Source: a virus
Direction: 5' to 3' (one strand)
DNA: 34,686 nt
IMG/VR virus record: IMGVR_UViG_3300006329_000005
Location: 1-34,686 of that record
The position numbers and the translations under genes are program-made. Positions 16,817-23,348 of this stretch are shown piece after piece (within the stretch, counting starts at the first letter, position 1; every line of letters starts with the position of its first letter). The notes under the pieces were generated by a model that searched no databases, was not told the DNA's origin, and was given only the letters and a program-made list of their open reading frames with translations.

Positions 16817-17382
16817 GTTGTCCATTTGAAACACTAGAGAATCCATTGACCTCTGGGTACAGAGAGCTAAAGGATTTTATATTATCTGAACAGTTTCCTT
16901 GGTTTTATAACAACCAAGCAACACCATATGCTAAAGCATTAGGGTTTGAGCAAGAGCATAAGGACTTATCCTTCTACTCTCATGCAGTCCTACATGGACC
17001 TGCTCATCCTGCTACTATGAATAGTGAGCATAGGAGATATCCTAAGTCTAATTCACAGTATCTTGATGCTTTCGATGACGTTATTAATGACATCATGTTA
17101 GCTAATAATATGAATGTCCATTGTATATACAGGATAAATGCTAACGCAGTGCATCCAGTAGAAGGTAATGTCTTAACTGTTCCTCATACAGATCATGAGT
17201 TCCCTCATAAGAATTTGTTAATATACTTGACAGATGCAGGGGGTAGGACTTATTGTGATAAGGATGGTATGGACCATTACTTTGACCCTCTTGAAGATGA
17301 TATTGTAACATTTGAAGGTCTACATTATATGCAACCTCCTAAATCTAAGAGGAGAGTAGTAATAGTAGTAACGTATCTCTAA
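16813..17382 (+). CDS. 2OG-Fe(II) oxygenase-like protein
   Basis: 189-residue protein with VPHTDHEFPHKNLLIYLTDAGG (H125-x-D127), DIVTFEGLHYM (H171) and the SKRRVVIVVTYL ending that supplies a basic 2OG ligand. This is the classic HxD...H...R/K order. The N-terminal half (YSHAVLHGPAHP) resembles other cyanophage oxygenase-fold proteins. ATGA-coupled upstream and TAATG-coupled downstream. Confidence 0.7.
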   Translation: MSCPFETLENPLTSGYRELKDFILSEQFPWFYNNQATPYAKALGFEQEHKDLSFYSHAVLHGPAHPATMNSEHRRYPKSNSQYLDAFDDVINDIMLANNMNVHCIYRINANAVHPVEGNVLTVPHTDHEFPHKNLLIYLTDAGGRTYCDKDGMDHYFDPLEDDIVTFEGLHYMQPPKSKRRVVIVVTYL

Positions 17383-17639
17383 TGGATTTCCAGAAAGTAA
17401 CAACAGGAGTAACAGCAGCAGCAGTTATAGGTACTGGTGCAACTGTTGGTGTTAACCATCAAATAGATCAGATGCAGGGTGGTCCTCAGAAGAGACAAGA
17501 TGCTCAGATAGAAGCAATCAGGCAAGTCGTCAGAGAAGAAGTTTACCTACAACTGATAAACGCATGGCCGAAAACATCAGGACCCGTACGAGGACTGGCG
17601 AAACCAAAGGATTACAAACAGACAATACCAAAACAATGA
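17382..17639 (+). CDS. Small membrane-anchored protein
   Basis: 85-residue protein with an N-terminal Ala/Gly/Val-rich hydrophobic stretch (about 7-25) and a polar, basic C-terminal half. No family recognised. It shares its stop with the next gene's start (ATGA). Confidence 0.6.
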   Translation: MDFQKVTTGVTAAAVIGTGATVGVNHQIDQMQGGPQKRQDAQIEAIRQVVREEVYLQLINAWPKTSGPVRGLAKPKDYKQTIPKQ

Positions 17640-17899
17640 GTGGAGATTCAAGAGACCAACCAGTTATCTTCTATAGTAAGGAGACTACTAAGGCAAAACA
17701 AATAGTTGTTCAACACAAAAGGGATGATTCAATGAGTGACATACTCTTTCACGTATACGATAAGAAATCAGAGGTGATAGCACATACTCTGAGTGTTGAG
17801 GAATTGGAAGAGAAATTAAGAAGGCAAGAAATATCCACAAGTAAGCATGAGATTGTCCCAGTATGGGAACCACCCTATGATATGGATCTATCACAGTGA
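17636..17899 (+). CDS. Small hypothetical protein
   Basis: 87-residue soluble protein, charged, with a helical segment LSVEELEEKLRRQE. The start at 17636 is chosen over an ATG at 17564 because it overlaps the upstream stop as ATGA, like its neighbours, and removes a 76-base overlap. The stop overlaps a GTG start downstream. Function unknown. Confidence 0.6.
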   Translation: MSGDSRDQPVIFYSKETTKAKQIVVQHKRDDSMSDILFHVYDKKSEVIAHTLSVEELEEKLRRQEISTSKHEIVPVWEPPYDMDLSQ

Positions 17900-18774
17900 C
17901 AATACCCAACATTACGATACCTAATACAGGTGTACCTAACATTATAATAAATGGTACAGGTATTAGTTTCATTCGTGATGTTAGAACATGGAATCCAAGT
18001 ATAAGAAATATTCAGTTAGCAGAGTTACGTCCATGGGAGACTACCAGTCAGATTGTTACTCCATTGGAACCACCAGTAGTACTAAACATAGGACAACCTA
18101 TTGTTGATATACCTGGATGCGTTAAAGTCCATAAGGAGAACACAGGTAAAGACCCATCTCTTAATAAGAATTTAGTTAACGATGACCCTAAAGGTAATGT
18201 AGTAGCATGTGATGCAGGTATGCCATACTATGAGCCACCTAACTATGATGCTAGAGAGTTAACATGGCAGACAGTATATGGTGAGCAAGAAGAGGTTGAT
18301 GAAGGAGTAGACACAGGAGATATAGCACAGGCAGAATTTGATACACCAGAACCACCTGAGATACCACCCGAAACAGCAGGGGAAGTGGAGTGTCCTCCAC
18401 CTAATGCAAGACGTATAGGTGACAGGAATCAGAAGGGTGATGAGCAAGTAAAAGAATATAAACTAACACCTGATGGATTGATCTGTGAGACTATCTGGGA
18501 ACCTGTCACTGCGGTAGAACAGTATCTACCAACGGTTGGTACCGTATCTACTACAGCAGTAATAGCAACAGTTGCAACAACCTCAGCTTTATTAGCAAAG
18601 CCATTAGCTGACCTTCTACTTAAGGTAGTTAAACCTGTAATTAAGAAGGTTATGGGTAAGATTAATTCTGCTCTTGGGAAGAATCCTCGGAGACCGTCCC
18701 GATCTGAAGTGTTGGCAGACCAGTACCGTCAGAAGAAGGGGTTACTTCCACTGAAGAAGACGAAGAAGAAGTAG
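17896..18774 (+). CDS. Proline-rich cyanophage protein with C-terminal hydrophobic segment, GTG start
   Basis: 292-residue protein with a repetitive IPNITIPNTGVPNIIINGTG start, a Pro/Glu-rich middle (TPEPPEIPPETAG) and a hydrophobic segment (about 215-240) before a Lys/Arg-rich tail. It resembles a cyanophage family I associate with possible virion or tail proteins, but that is memory, not proof. The start is GTG at 17896, overlapping the previous stop (GTGA). The last 113 bases overlap the minus-strand gene antiparallel. Confidence 0.65.
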   Translation: MTIPNITIPNTGVPNIIINGTGISFIRDVRTWNPSIRNIQLAELRPWETTSQIVTPLEPPVVLNIGQPIVDIPGCVKVHKENTGKDPSLNKNLVNDDPKGNVVACDAGMPYYEPPNYDARELTWQTVYGEQEEVDEGVDTGDIAQAEFDTPEPPEIPPETAGEVECPPPNARRIGDRNQKGDEQVKEYKLTPDGLICETIWEPVTAVEQYLPTVGTVSTTAVIATVATTSALLAKPLADLLLKVVKPVIKKVMGKINSALGKNPRRPSRSEVLADQYRQKKGLLPLKKTKKK

Positions 18775-19625
18775 GTTGTTGCCACTTAGGTTGTGGTAAC
18801 TGATGCTCGTGTGGAATTATCTGTCCACCTGGTGCTGTTACTACTACATCAGCACAAACACTATGATAAGGACTAGCGGGGTGGAAAAATATCCCGCTTT
18901 TTTTGAGCTCACCACAATTTTTCAATCTTGCGAGCTCGAAGTCTAGTCTCTTGTTAGATATTAATTGATTCTGCATGTTAATCTGTGCCTGTGCAGCTTC
19001 ATGGCACTGCTTAACTAACTTTCTATTCAATGGTATAGACAGAGTAGCAGAGAAACCTGCATTAAATGACTGGTTAGCAGACATATCAGTCCTCACTGGT
19101 TTAAACCAAGTAGGAGTCATGGTACCATTACTTACTACATCTGGTACTCCATCAGGACCATCTAGATCCATTGTGATTTGCATGTCAGCACCATCTTCAA
19201 ACCATCTACTACCATCTGCCTTGGTTCTGGTGTCATACCATGTCTCCCAAGGATAATTCTTAACTGTGACTGTAGTAGGAGTTGTCTTACCACTGGTATC
19301 AGTCAGGTTATATTGTGGTTCATCATAAAAATCGACCCAAGGATCCTTCCGAGAGTCGGCAAACTGTACGTAGGGTGTAAGGTTAAAGGTACTACCCTGA
19401 CATTGGACACCACCACCATAGGTGTTGGTTATGTATGGACCTTGTAAAACTTGTATTGCCTGGTTGGTTACTGAGCCAGAACTATTAGCGATAGGGTTCG
19501 CTGTTGCACTAACTCCACCTACTTCTGCTCTAGATGGTAAACATTGGACACTGAGAAGTGCTGCAATTACTGGGTAAACGTACTTGTTGTATCCGTGACG
19601 GATTTTACGGTGGTTACTCTTTGTA
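18662..19625 (-). CDS. Secreted cyanophage protein; start codon uncertain
   Basis: The open frame runs from 19879 to 18662, but only the part from about 19600 downwards looks like the protein: a signal peptide (YVYPVIAALLSVQCL, cleavage near PSRA|E) followed by EVGGVSATANPIANSSGSVTNQAIQVLQGPY, a stretch known from cyanophage genomes, and a Ser-rich tail. The only ATG (19879) lies deep in the preceding gene, and no GTG, TTG or CTG occurs in frame near the signal peptide, so either a rare ATC/ATT start or a -1 frameshift from the upstream gene is needed. The 5' limit given here is approximate. The 3' end overlaps the plus-strand gene by 113 bases. Confidence 0.7.
18875..18904 (+). terminator. 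Intrinsic terminator for the plus strand, inside a minus-strand gene
   Basis: AGCGGG (18875-18880) pairs with CCCGCT (18893-18898) across a 12-base loop and is followed by seven T. It lies 100 bases after the stop of the plus-strand gene and inside the coding region of the opposing minus-strand gene. It has the right polarity to end plus-strand transcription only. Confidence 0.75.
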
Positions 19626-20037
19626 TTAGAGTCTGGTTGGTGACCCCTGGTCCTTGGTAACTCTGTACGAATTGAAACGCCTCCCCTGGAGTTGTTATTG
19701 TAAACGTGCTGTTGCTTCCGTTGAAGTCTAAGTTGTCGAAGGATGAAGTCACTGTACCTGTTATGGCTGCTTCTCCTGATCCTACGGACGGTGTGACCGT
19801 CACTGTTGATGTATTCACGTTGGGGTTTAGAGCTGCTCCATCGTTTGAAATGCCTACCCCACTCACGGTGTATTCCCATCCTGTCCTCATGTCAACTGAA
19901 TTTATAGTCTCCGTTATGGTAGACTCGGTTTCCGTGTGGCTCGTCATCGAACCTTGTTGGAAATTTGGTACCACAGGGACTGCATGTGCAGCAGTCCCAC
20001 CGAAACTAAGAAGTAGTAGTACTAAAACTCGTTTCAT
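19567..20037 (-). CDS. Secreted cyanophage protein
   Basis: 156-residue protein with a clear signal peptide (MKRVLVLLLLSFGGTAAHA|V), then a Thr/Ser/Asn-rich beta-type sequence (SMTSHTETESTITETINSVDM) and a C-terminal AFQFVQSYQGPGVTNQTLIQR. This type occurs in T4-like cyanophages next to the 'EVGGVSATANP' protein. It probably goes to the periplasm or outer envelope, or into virions. It is the middle gene of a three-gene reverse-strand cassette. Confidence 0.8.
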   Translation of the reverse strand: MKRVLVLLLLSFGGTAAHAVPVVPNFQQGSMTSHTETESTITETINSVDMRTGWEYTVSGVGISNDGAALNPNVNTSTVTVTPSVGSGEAAITGTVTSSFDNLDFNGSNSTFTITTPGEAFQFVQSYQGPGVTNQTLIQRVTTVKSVTDTTSTFTQ

Positions 20038-20048
20038 TATGTATACTC

Positions 20049-20558
20049 CTAGCGTATGGTGACCTCTGTGACGAATTGTCCAGTAGCCGAGGTGCCAGCT
20101 CCGCCAGCTGTTATGGCCATCGCACCAGCACTACTTATGGTACCAGCCAAGTTACCAGCGGTACCAGGGGCAGTCGATACTATGTTGGAGTAACCTAGGA
20201 CATCGCCTACATCAGCAGCAGTAGTAACGATAGCGTCACCTGTGCTTATTGATTGTGTAAAGCTGTATGCATTTCCTTGGGTCGTCTGTGCCACGTCAGG
20301 CAGTGCAAAAGTTGCTACACCTGCTGTGCTGACAGCAGATATACCACCTAGATTACTAGCTGCACTACCACCTGACGGTGTAATAGTTGTTGATACACCA
20401 GATCCACTAGTGCTATATGTATTCGCTGCTCTAGAAACCTGTGTATAACCCGCATCTACTTGAAGTTGTGTCGAGCTACTAAGTCTATGAGTCAGGTCGG
20501 CACGTGCTGCTGTGCCACTCATCAAAATCATTCCAAAAAGCAAGAATGCTTTTTTCAT
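20049..20558 (-). CDS. Secreted cyanophage protein, first gene of reverse cassette
   Basis: 169-residue protein with a signal peptide (MKKAFLLFGMILMSGTAARA|D) followed by LTHRLSSSTQLQVDAGYTQ and a low-complexity Ala/Gly/Ser/Thr-rich remainder; the mature start matches a cyanophage family of unknown role. It begins the minus-strand unit, with a near-consensus late promoter (TCTAAATA) 27 bases upstream, and ends 11 bases before the next gene. Confidence 0.8.
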   Translation of the reverse strand: MKKAFLLFGMILMSGTAARADLTHRLSSSTQLQVDAGYTQVSRAANTYSTSGSGVSTTITPSGGSAASNLGGISAVSTAGVATFALPDVAQTTQGNAYSFTQSISTGDAIVTTAADVGDVLGYSNIVSTAPGTAGNLAGTISSAGAMAITAGGAGTSATGQFVTEVTIR

Positions 20559-20584
20559 CCAATTATCCTAAGTAGAAGTACTTC

Positions 20585-20592
20585 TATTTAGA
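20585..20592 (-). promoter_or_regulatory. Late promoter-like element for the reverse cassette
   Basis: On the minus strand this reads TCTAAATA, one mismatch from the T4 late consensus TATAAATA, 27 bases before the ATG at 20558. A 14-base perfect palindrome (TAGAAGTACTTCTA, 20573-20586) lies between, partly overlapping it. Confidence 0.5.
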
Positions 20593-20657
20593 CAAATAAG
20601 TATTGTAACAAATGTACTATTTCGGATACCCCTACTGGTAGTGGCCAAGTTATGTGG

Positions 20658-20665
20658 TATAAATA
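20658..20665 (+). promoter_or_regulatory. T4-type late promoter upstream of hsp20
   Basis: A perfect TATAAATA, the sequence recognised by gp55-bound host RNA polymerase, lies 57 bases before the hsp20 ATG. The gp55 gene is at the left edge of the window. Confidence 0.85.
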
Positions 20666-20668
20666 GAT

Positions 20669-20689
20669 GTGGTTGCCTTCGGGGACCAC
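20669..20689 (+). other. UUCG-capped hairpin in the hsp20 leader
   Basis: GTGGT pairs with ACCAC, and CC with GG, around a TTCG tetraloop, with a small internal irregularity (a bulged G and a possible T-G pair). It would form right at the 5' end of the late hsp20 mRNA and may stabilise it. The Shine-Dalgarno AAAGGAGGA lies further down at 20708-20716. Confidence 0.5.
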
Positions 20690-20721
20690 AATTTAACACT
20701 CGCTTTTAAAGGAGGACTATT

Positions 20722-21153
20722 ATGTCTAAGATACAGAGATACCGTGCAGCTGATTTACCTCAGTTGATGGATAAGATTTTTACTAACTCGTTAGGGTTGG
20801 ATGATTACTTCGAGAGCTTCAATGCAATGGAAGCAAGTAACTATCCACCCTTTAATATTGTACACATAAACAATCACGAGTCTAGATTAGAAGTAGCACT
20901 AGCAGGTTTCGCCAAGGAGGAAGTCAATGTCTACACAGAGTATGGAAAACTTCATATCGAAGGAACCAAATCTGAACCCGACGAGGAAGAGACGTTTATC
21001 CACAGGGGATTGGCTAAGCGAACTTTCAAGAGGTCGTGGACAATCGCAGAAGACACCCACGTCACAGACGTTGCCTTCGACAACGGACTCCTCGTTATCA
21101 AGTTAGGTAAGATAGTACCTGAGCACCATGCTCGTAAAGATTACCTAACATGA
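20722..21153 (+). CDS. hsp20: Small heat-shock protein Hsp20
   Basis: 143-residue alpha-crystallin-type chaperone, a common cyanophage core gene. PPFNIVHINNHESRLEVALAGFAKEEVNVYTEYGKLHIEG is the first half of the crystallin domain and LAKRTFKRSWTIAEDTHVTDVAFDNGLLVIKL the second, with the usual GLLVIKL strand. It has a very strong ribosome site and its own late promoter, implying abundant late expression, perhaps for virion folding or host photosystem stress. Confidence 0.93.
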   Translation: MSKIQRYRAADLPQLMDKIFTNSLGLDDYFESFNAMEASNYPPFNIVHINNHESRLEVALAGFAKEEVNVYTEYGKLHIEGTKSEPDEEETFIHRGLAKRTFKRSWTIAEDTHVTDVAFDNGLLVIKLGKIVPEHHARKDYLT

Positions 21154-21332
21154 AGACAGAAGATGTCGTTATGCACCCCTTATGGATAGGGCCTGTGCTG
21201 ATACTGGGTATGATGGTCATGATACAGACCCTTCATACCCTCACCCACTGGAGGATGGAGATAGATGCTGATGCATACTGTCGAAACAATGCTGAGTGGG
21301 TTGAGAAAAACACAGTGTCAGATGATTACTAA
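21150..21332 (+). CDS. Small membrane protein after hsp20
   Basis: 60-residue protein with one hydrophobic segment (WIGPVLILGMMVMIQTL, about 12-28), then a histidine/tryptophan turn and a polar tail. ATGA-coupled to hsp20. No family recognised. Confidence 0.6.
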   Translation: MKTEDVVMHPLWIGPVLILGMMVMIQTLHTLTHWRMEIDADAYCRNNAEWVEKNTVSDDY

Positions 21333-21351
21333 CATATATAATATACAACTG

Positions 21352-21376
21352 AAGAGACCCCAAGGGTCTCTTTTTT
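21352..21376 (+). terminator. Intrinsic terminator ending the hsp20 unit
   Basis: AAGAGACCC pairs with GGGTCTCTT across a 3-base CAA loop, with a run of six T that directly touches the next ATG (21377). Strong intrinsic terminator; its T-run occupies the place where a ribosome site would normally be. Confidence 0.85.
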
Positions 21377-21967
21377 ATGGGCAAGACAATGCAAAAATGG
21401 TTAGGAATTAGTTTAGGTGCGGTATTTGGACTGTGCCATATAGGTATGATCGGGTTACTAGCAACTAGGCAATCCAATAAGGTACCATATATCAATCCTC
21501 CAGTAGGAGATTATACTTCGTATGTTATCTCAGCAGATGAAGAAGGATATAAGATCAGTTACACTGCTAACGATCCCAAGACAATGCACATCACTAAGGA
21601 CATCAAAGAGAAGGGTGGTTTCTTAGGATTAGCAACAAATAAAACTCAAGTTGTTGAGGAGTATGTCATGGATGGTCAGACCAATCAGGGTGGACCTGTA
21701 TCTAACAAGAGATCATGGCAAGATCCATCTACTATAGTTAAAGGTGGTGAAGTATCTGATAAGACTGTCGCCTGCATCGAAGCAGTTGGTGCTGCAAAAG
21801 GAACAGGTAGATTGGTTGGTACTAGTGTTGGTGCTAGTGCTGCCCCTGCTCTGTCTGGTATCCCCTTCATTGGTTGGGTAGCTGCAGGTTGGGTAGCAAT
21901 GTTTGGCGGTGAGCAAGGTGCTAACATCGGTGGTAACATGGCAGAAGATCTAAACAAGAACTGCTAA
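21377..21967 (+). CDS. Hypothetical membrane-anchored protein
   Basis: 196-residue protein with an N-terminal hydrophobic helix (about 8-29), a polar beta-rich middle and a Gly/Ala-rich C-terminal part (about 145-185) that may form membrane-associated glycine-zipper helices. The ATG at 21377 is immediately after a terminator T-run; ATG 21389 (MQKWLGISLG) is an alternative start that leaves a little more leader. Function unknown. Confidence 0.65.
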   Translation: MGKTMQKWLGISLGAVFGLCHIGMIGLLATRQSNKVPYINPPVGDYTSYVISADEEGYKISYTANDPKTMHITKDIKEKGGFLGLATNKTQVVEEYVMDGQTNQGGPVSNKRSWQDPSTIVKGGEVSDKTVACIEAVGAAKGTGRLVGTSVGASAAPALSGIPFIGWVAAGWVAMFGGEQGANIGGNMAEDLNKNC

Positions 21968-22567
21968 ATGGATGACTTCATAGGGGTGTTTCCTAACGCT
22001 TTCACAGATGATTTCTGTGGGAGGGTTATGGATCACTTTGATTATTGCAGGTCTAACACTACCTATGTCCGTCCTAGGACAGCAGAGGGAGTAGACCCAC
22101 TAGATAAGAGTGACCATTCAATGTATCTAAATGACATTGATGAGATTAAGGAGTTGAGATTTCTCCATAGAGATTTCTCACAAGAATTCTTTGAGGGTAG
22201 TGGTAGATGTTTGCATCAATATTATAGTAAGTATTCAATACTTAATCGTATTAATACTGATCATGGACCTCGTAGTGGGGTGTTTGATCTTAAGATTCAG
22301 AAGACAGATCCAGGTGAGGGTTATCATCAGTGGCATTGTGAAAACTTTGATAGGCATTCACAGTCAAGTAGGTACCTTGCATACACAGTATACTTGAATA
22401 CTGTAGAGGAAGGAGGGGAGACCGAGTTTCTATATCAGAAACGTCGTATCAAACCAGAGGCAGGTACTCTCGTTGTATTCCCATCAGGGTGGACACATGT
22501 CCATAGGGGTAACCCACCATTGTCAGGATCAAAATACATAATCACAACGTGGGAGGAATTTGTATGA
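21968..22567 (+). CDS. Prolyl 4-hydroxylase-like 2OG-Fe(II) oxygenase
   Basis: 199-residue P4Hc-type oxygenase. YHQWHCEN holds the HxE pair (H123, E125), [17 protein letters not shown] is the typical central strand, and FPSGWTHVHRG (H177 or H179) with K189 (SKYIITTW) completes the site. It closely parallels the copy at 26824, more than the tandem trio. It starts one base after the previous stop, and its stop overlaps the next ATG. Substrate unknown. Confidence 0.85.
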   Translation: MDDFIGVFPNAFTDDFCGRVMDHFDYCRSNTTYVRPRTAEGVDPLDKSDHSMYLNDIDEIKELRFLHRDFSQEFFEGSGRCLHQYYSKYSILNRINTDHGPRSGVFDLKIQKTDPGEGYHQWHCENFDRHSQSSRYLAYTVYLNTVEEGGETEFLYQKRRIKPEAGTLVVFPSGWTHVHRGNPPLSGSKYIITTWEEFV

Positions 22568-22806
22568 ACATGTATGTTAATATGTGCACAGGCACAGTAC
22601 CAAAGAAGGACACCTTGACAATTGATATACCTCCAGAGTATACTGATGAGTTCAACCAGATGGTACACATCCTAGCTGAAGAAAAGAATATCACTGCTCG
22701 ACGTGCATTCGTTGACCTAGTGAGAAACACATTTGATAACCTAATGGAGAGAGACTATGAGCGTAAAGGTCGTAAGAATGCAAAACGGAGAGGACGTAGT
22801 AGCTGA
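22564..22806 (+). CDS. Small basic hypothetical protein
   Basis: 80-residue protein. The central PPEYTDEFNQMVHILAEEKNITARRAFVDLVRN reads like a small helical DNA-binding or regulatory fold, and the tail is Arg/Lys-rich (ERKGRKNAKRRGRSS). The start at 22564 (ATGA overlap, GGAGGAATTT upstream) is preferred over the ATG at 22549. It overlaps the next gene by 50 bases. Function unknown. Confidence 0.6.
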   Translation: MNMYVNMCTGTVPKKDTLTIDIPPEYTDEFNQMVHILAEEKNITARRAFVDLVRNTFDNLMERDYERKGRKNAKRRGRSS

Positions 22807-23152
22807 CGTAAAGGAGATCCGTCCTGAGTCAGGTAAGTCTGCCATTGCATACGAATTCCTTGATGCTTTTGTTGTGCAGATCCTTAGATCAACTGAGGAT
22901 ATGTTTAATGAAGAGGTTGAGGTGCCTATGGATGAGTTGGGTGACATCAAATTGGAATTTTTTCCTTGGTCACCGTTGTCAACAGGCCGAAATATTGTTA
23001 CACTGTATTCAGTAGTGGCGATTGCTGATCCACATTCCAATGTCGTAGAGGGATGGAAGACTGCTATAGAGAAATACAAAGCGTTAAAGAGAGACGAAGA
23101 TGCTAAAGTTGATTATTCTGAAACACCACCCGACAACCTATTTGCTGGGTAA
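22757..23152 (+). CDS. Conserved-looking cyanophage hypothetical protein
   Basis: 131-residue acidic soluble protein starting SVKVVRMQNGEDVVADVKEI, a beta-hairpin opening seen in small cyanophage proteins near gp43, possibly an Sm-like barrel. It overlaps the upstream gene by 50 bases, so the Arg-rich tail of one gene and the N-terminus of the other share DNA. Function unknown. Confidence 0.65.
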   Translation: MSVKVVRMQNGEDVVADVKEIRPESGKSAIAYEFLDAFVVQILRSTEDMFNEEVEVPMDELGDIKLEFFPWSPLSTGRNIVTLYSVVAIADPHSNVVEGWKTAIEKYKALKRDEDAKVDYSETPPDNLFAG

Positions 23153-23162
23153 GATTACAGAG

Positions 23163-23348
23163 ATGGATGAGGAGCCGAGTCTTCTTATTGAGAATTGTTA
23201 CTATGTGAATCCAGAGGGGACACTTGAAGAGTATCCCTTACATAGCAGTCAACGTGACATCTTCTTGACATATGAGGATGTTATGACTATAATGGATCCA
23301 TCCTTAACGATAACCAAGTTGTACGAAGAAGCAGTTAAAAGTGAGTGA
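23163..23348 (+). CDS. Small hypothetical protein before gp43
   Basis: 61-residue acidic protein (MDEEPSLLIENCYYVNPEG...). ATG 23163 is chosen over an in-frame ATG at 23100, which would lie inside the upstream gene. Its end overlaps the GTG start of gp43 by 8 bases. No family recognised. Confidence 0.55.
   Translation: MDEEPSLLIENCYYVNPEGTLEEYPLHSSQRDIFLTYEDVMTIMDPSLTITKLYEEAVKSE

Noticed and set aside
19625-19879. Upstream 85 codons of the 405-codon minus-strand frame as real N-terminus
   Set aside because: They are an Arg/Ser/Gln-rich out-of-frame reading of the preceding exported protein, and the signal peptide would then be internal.
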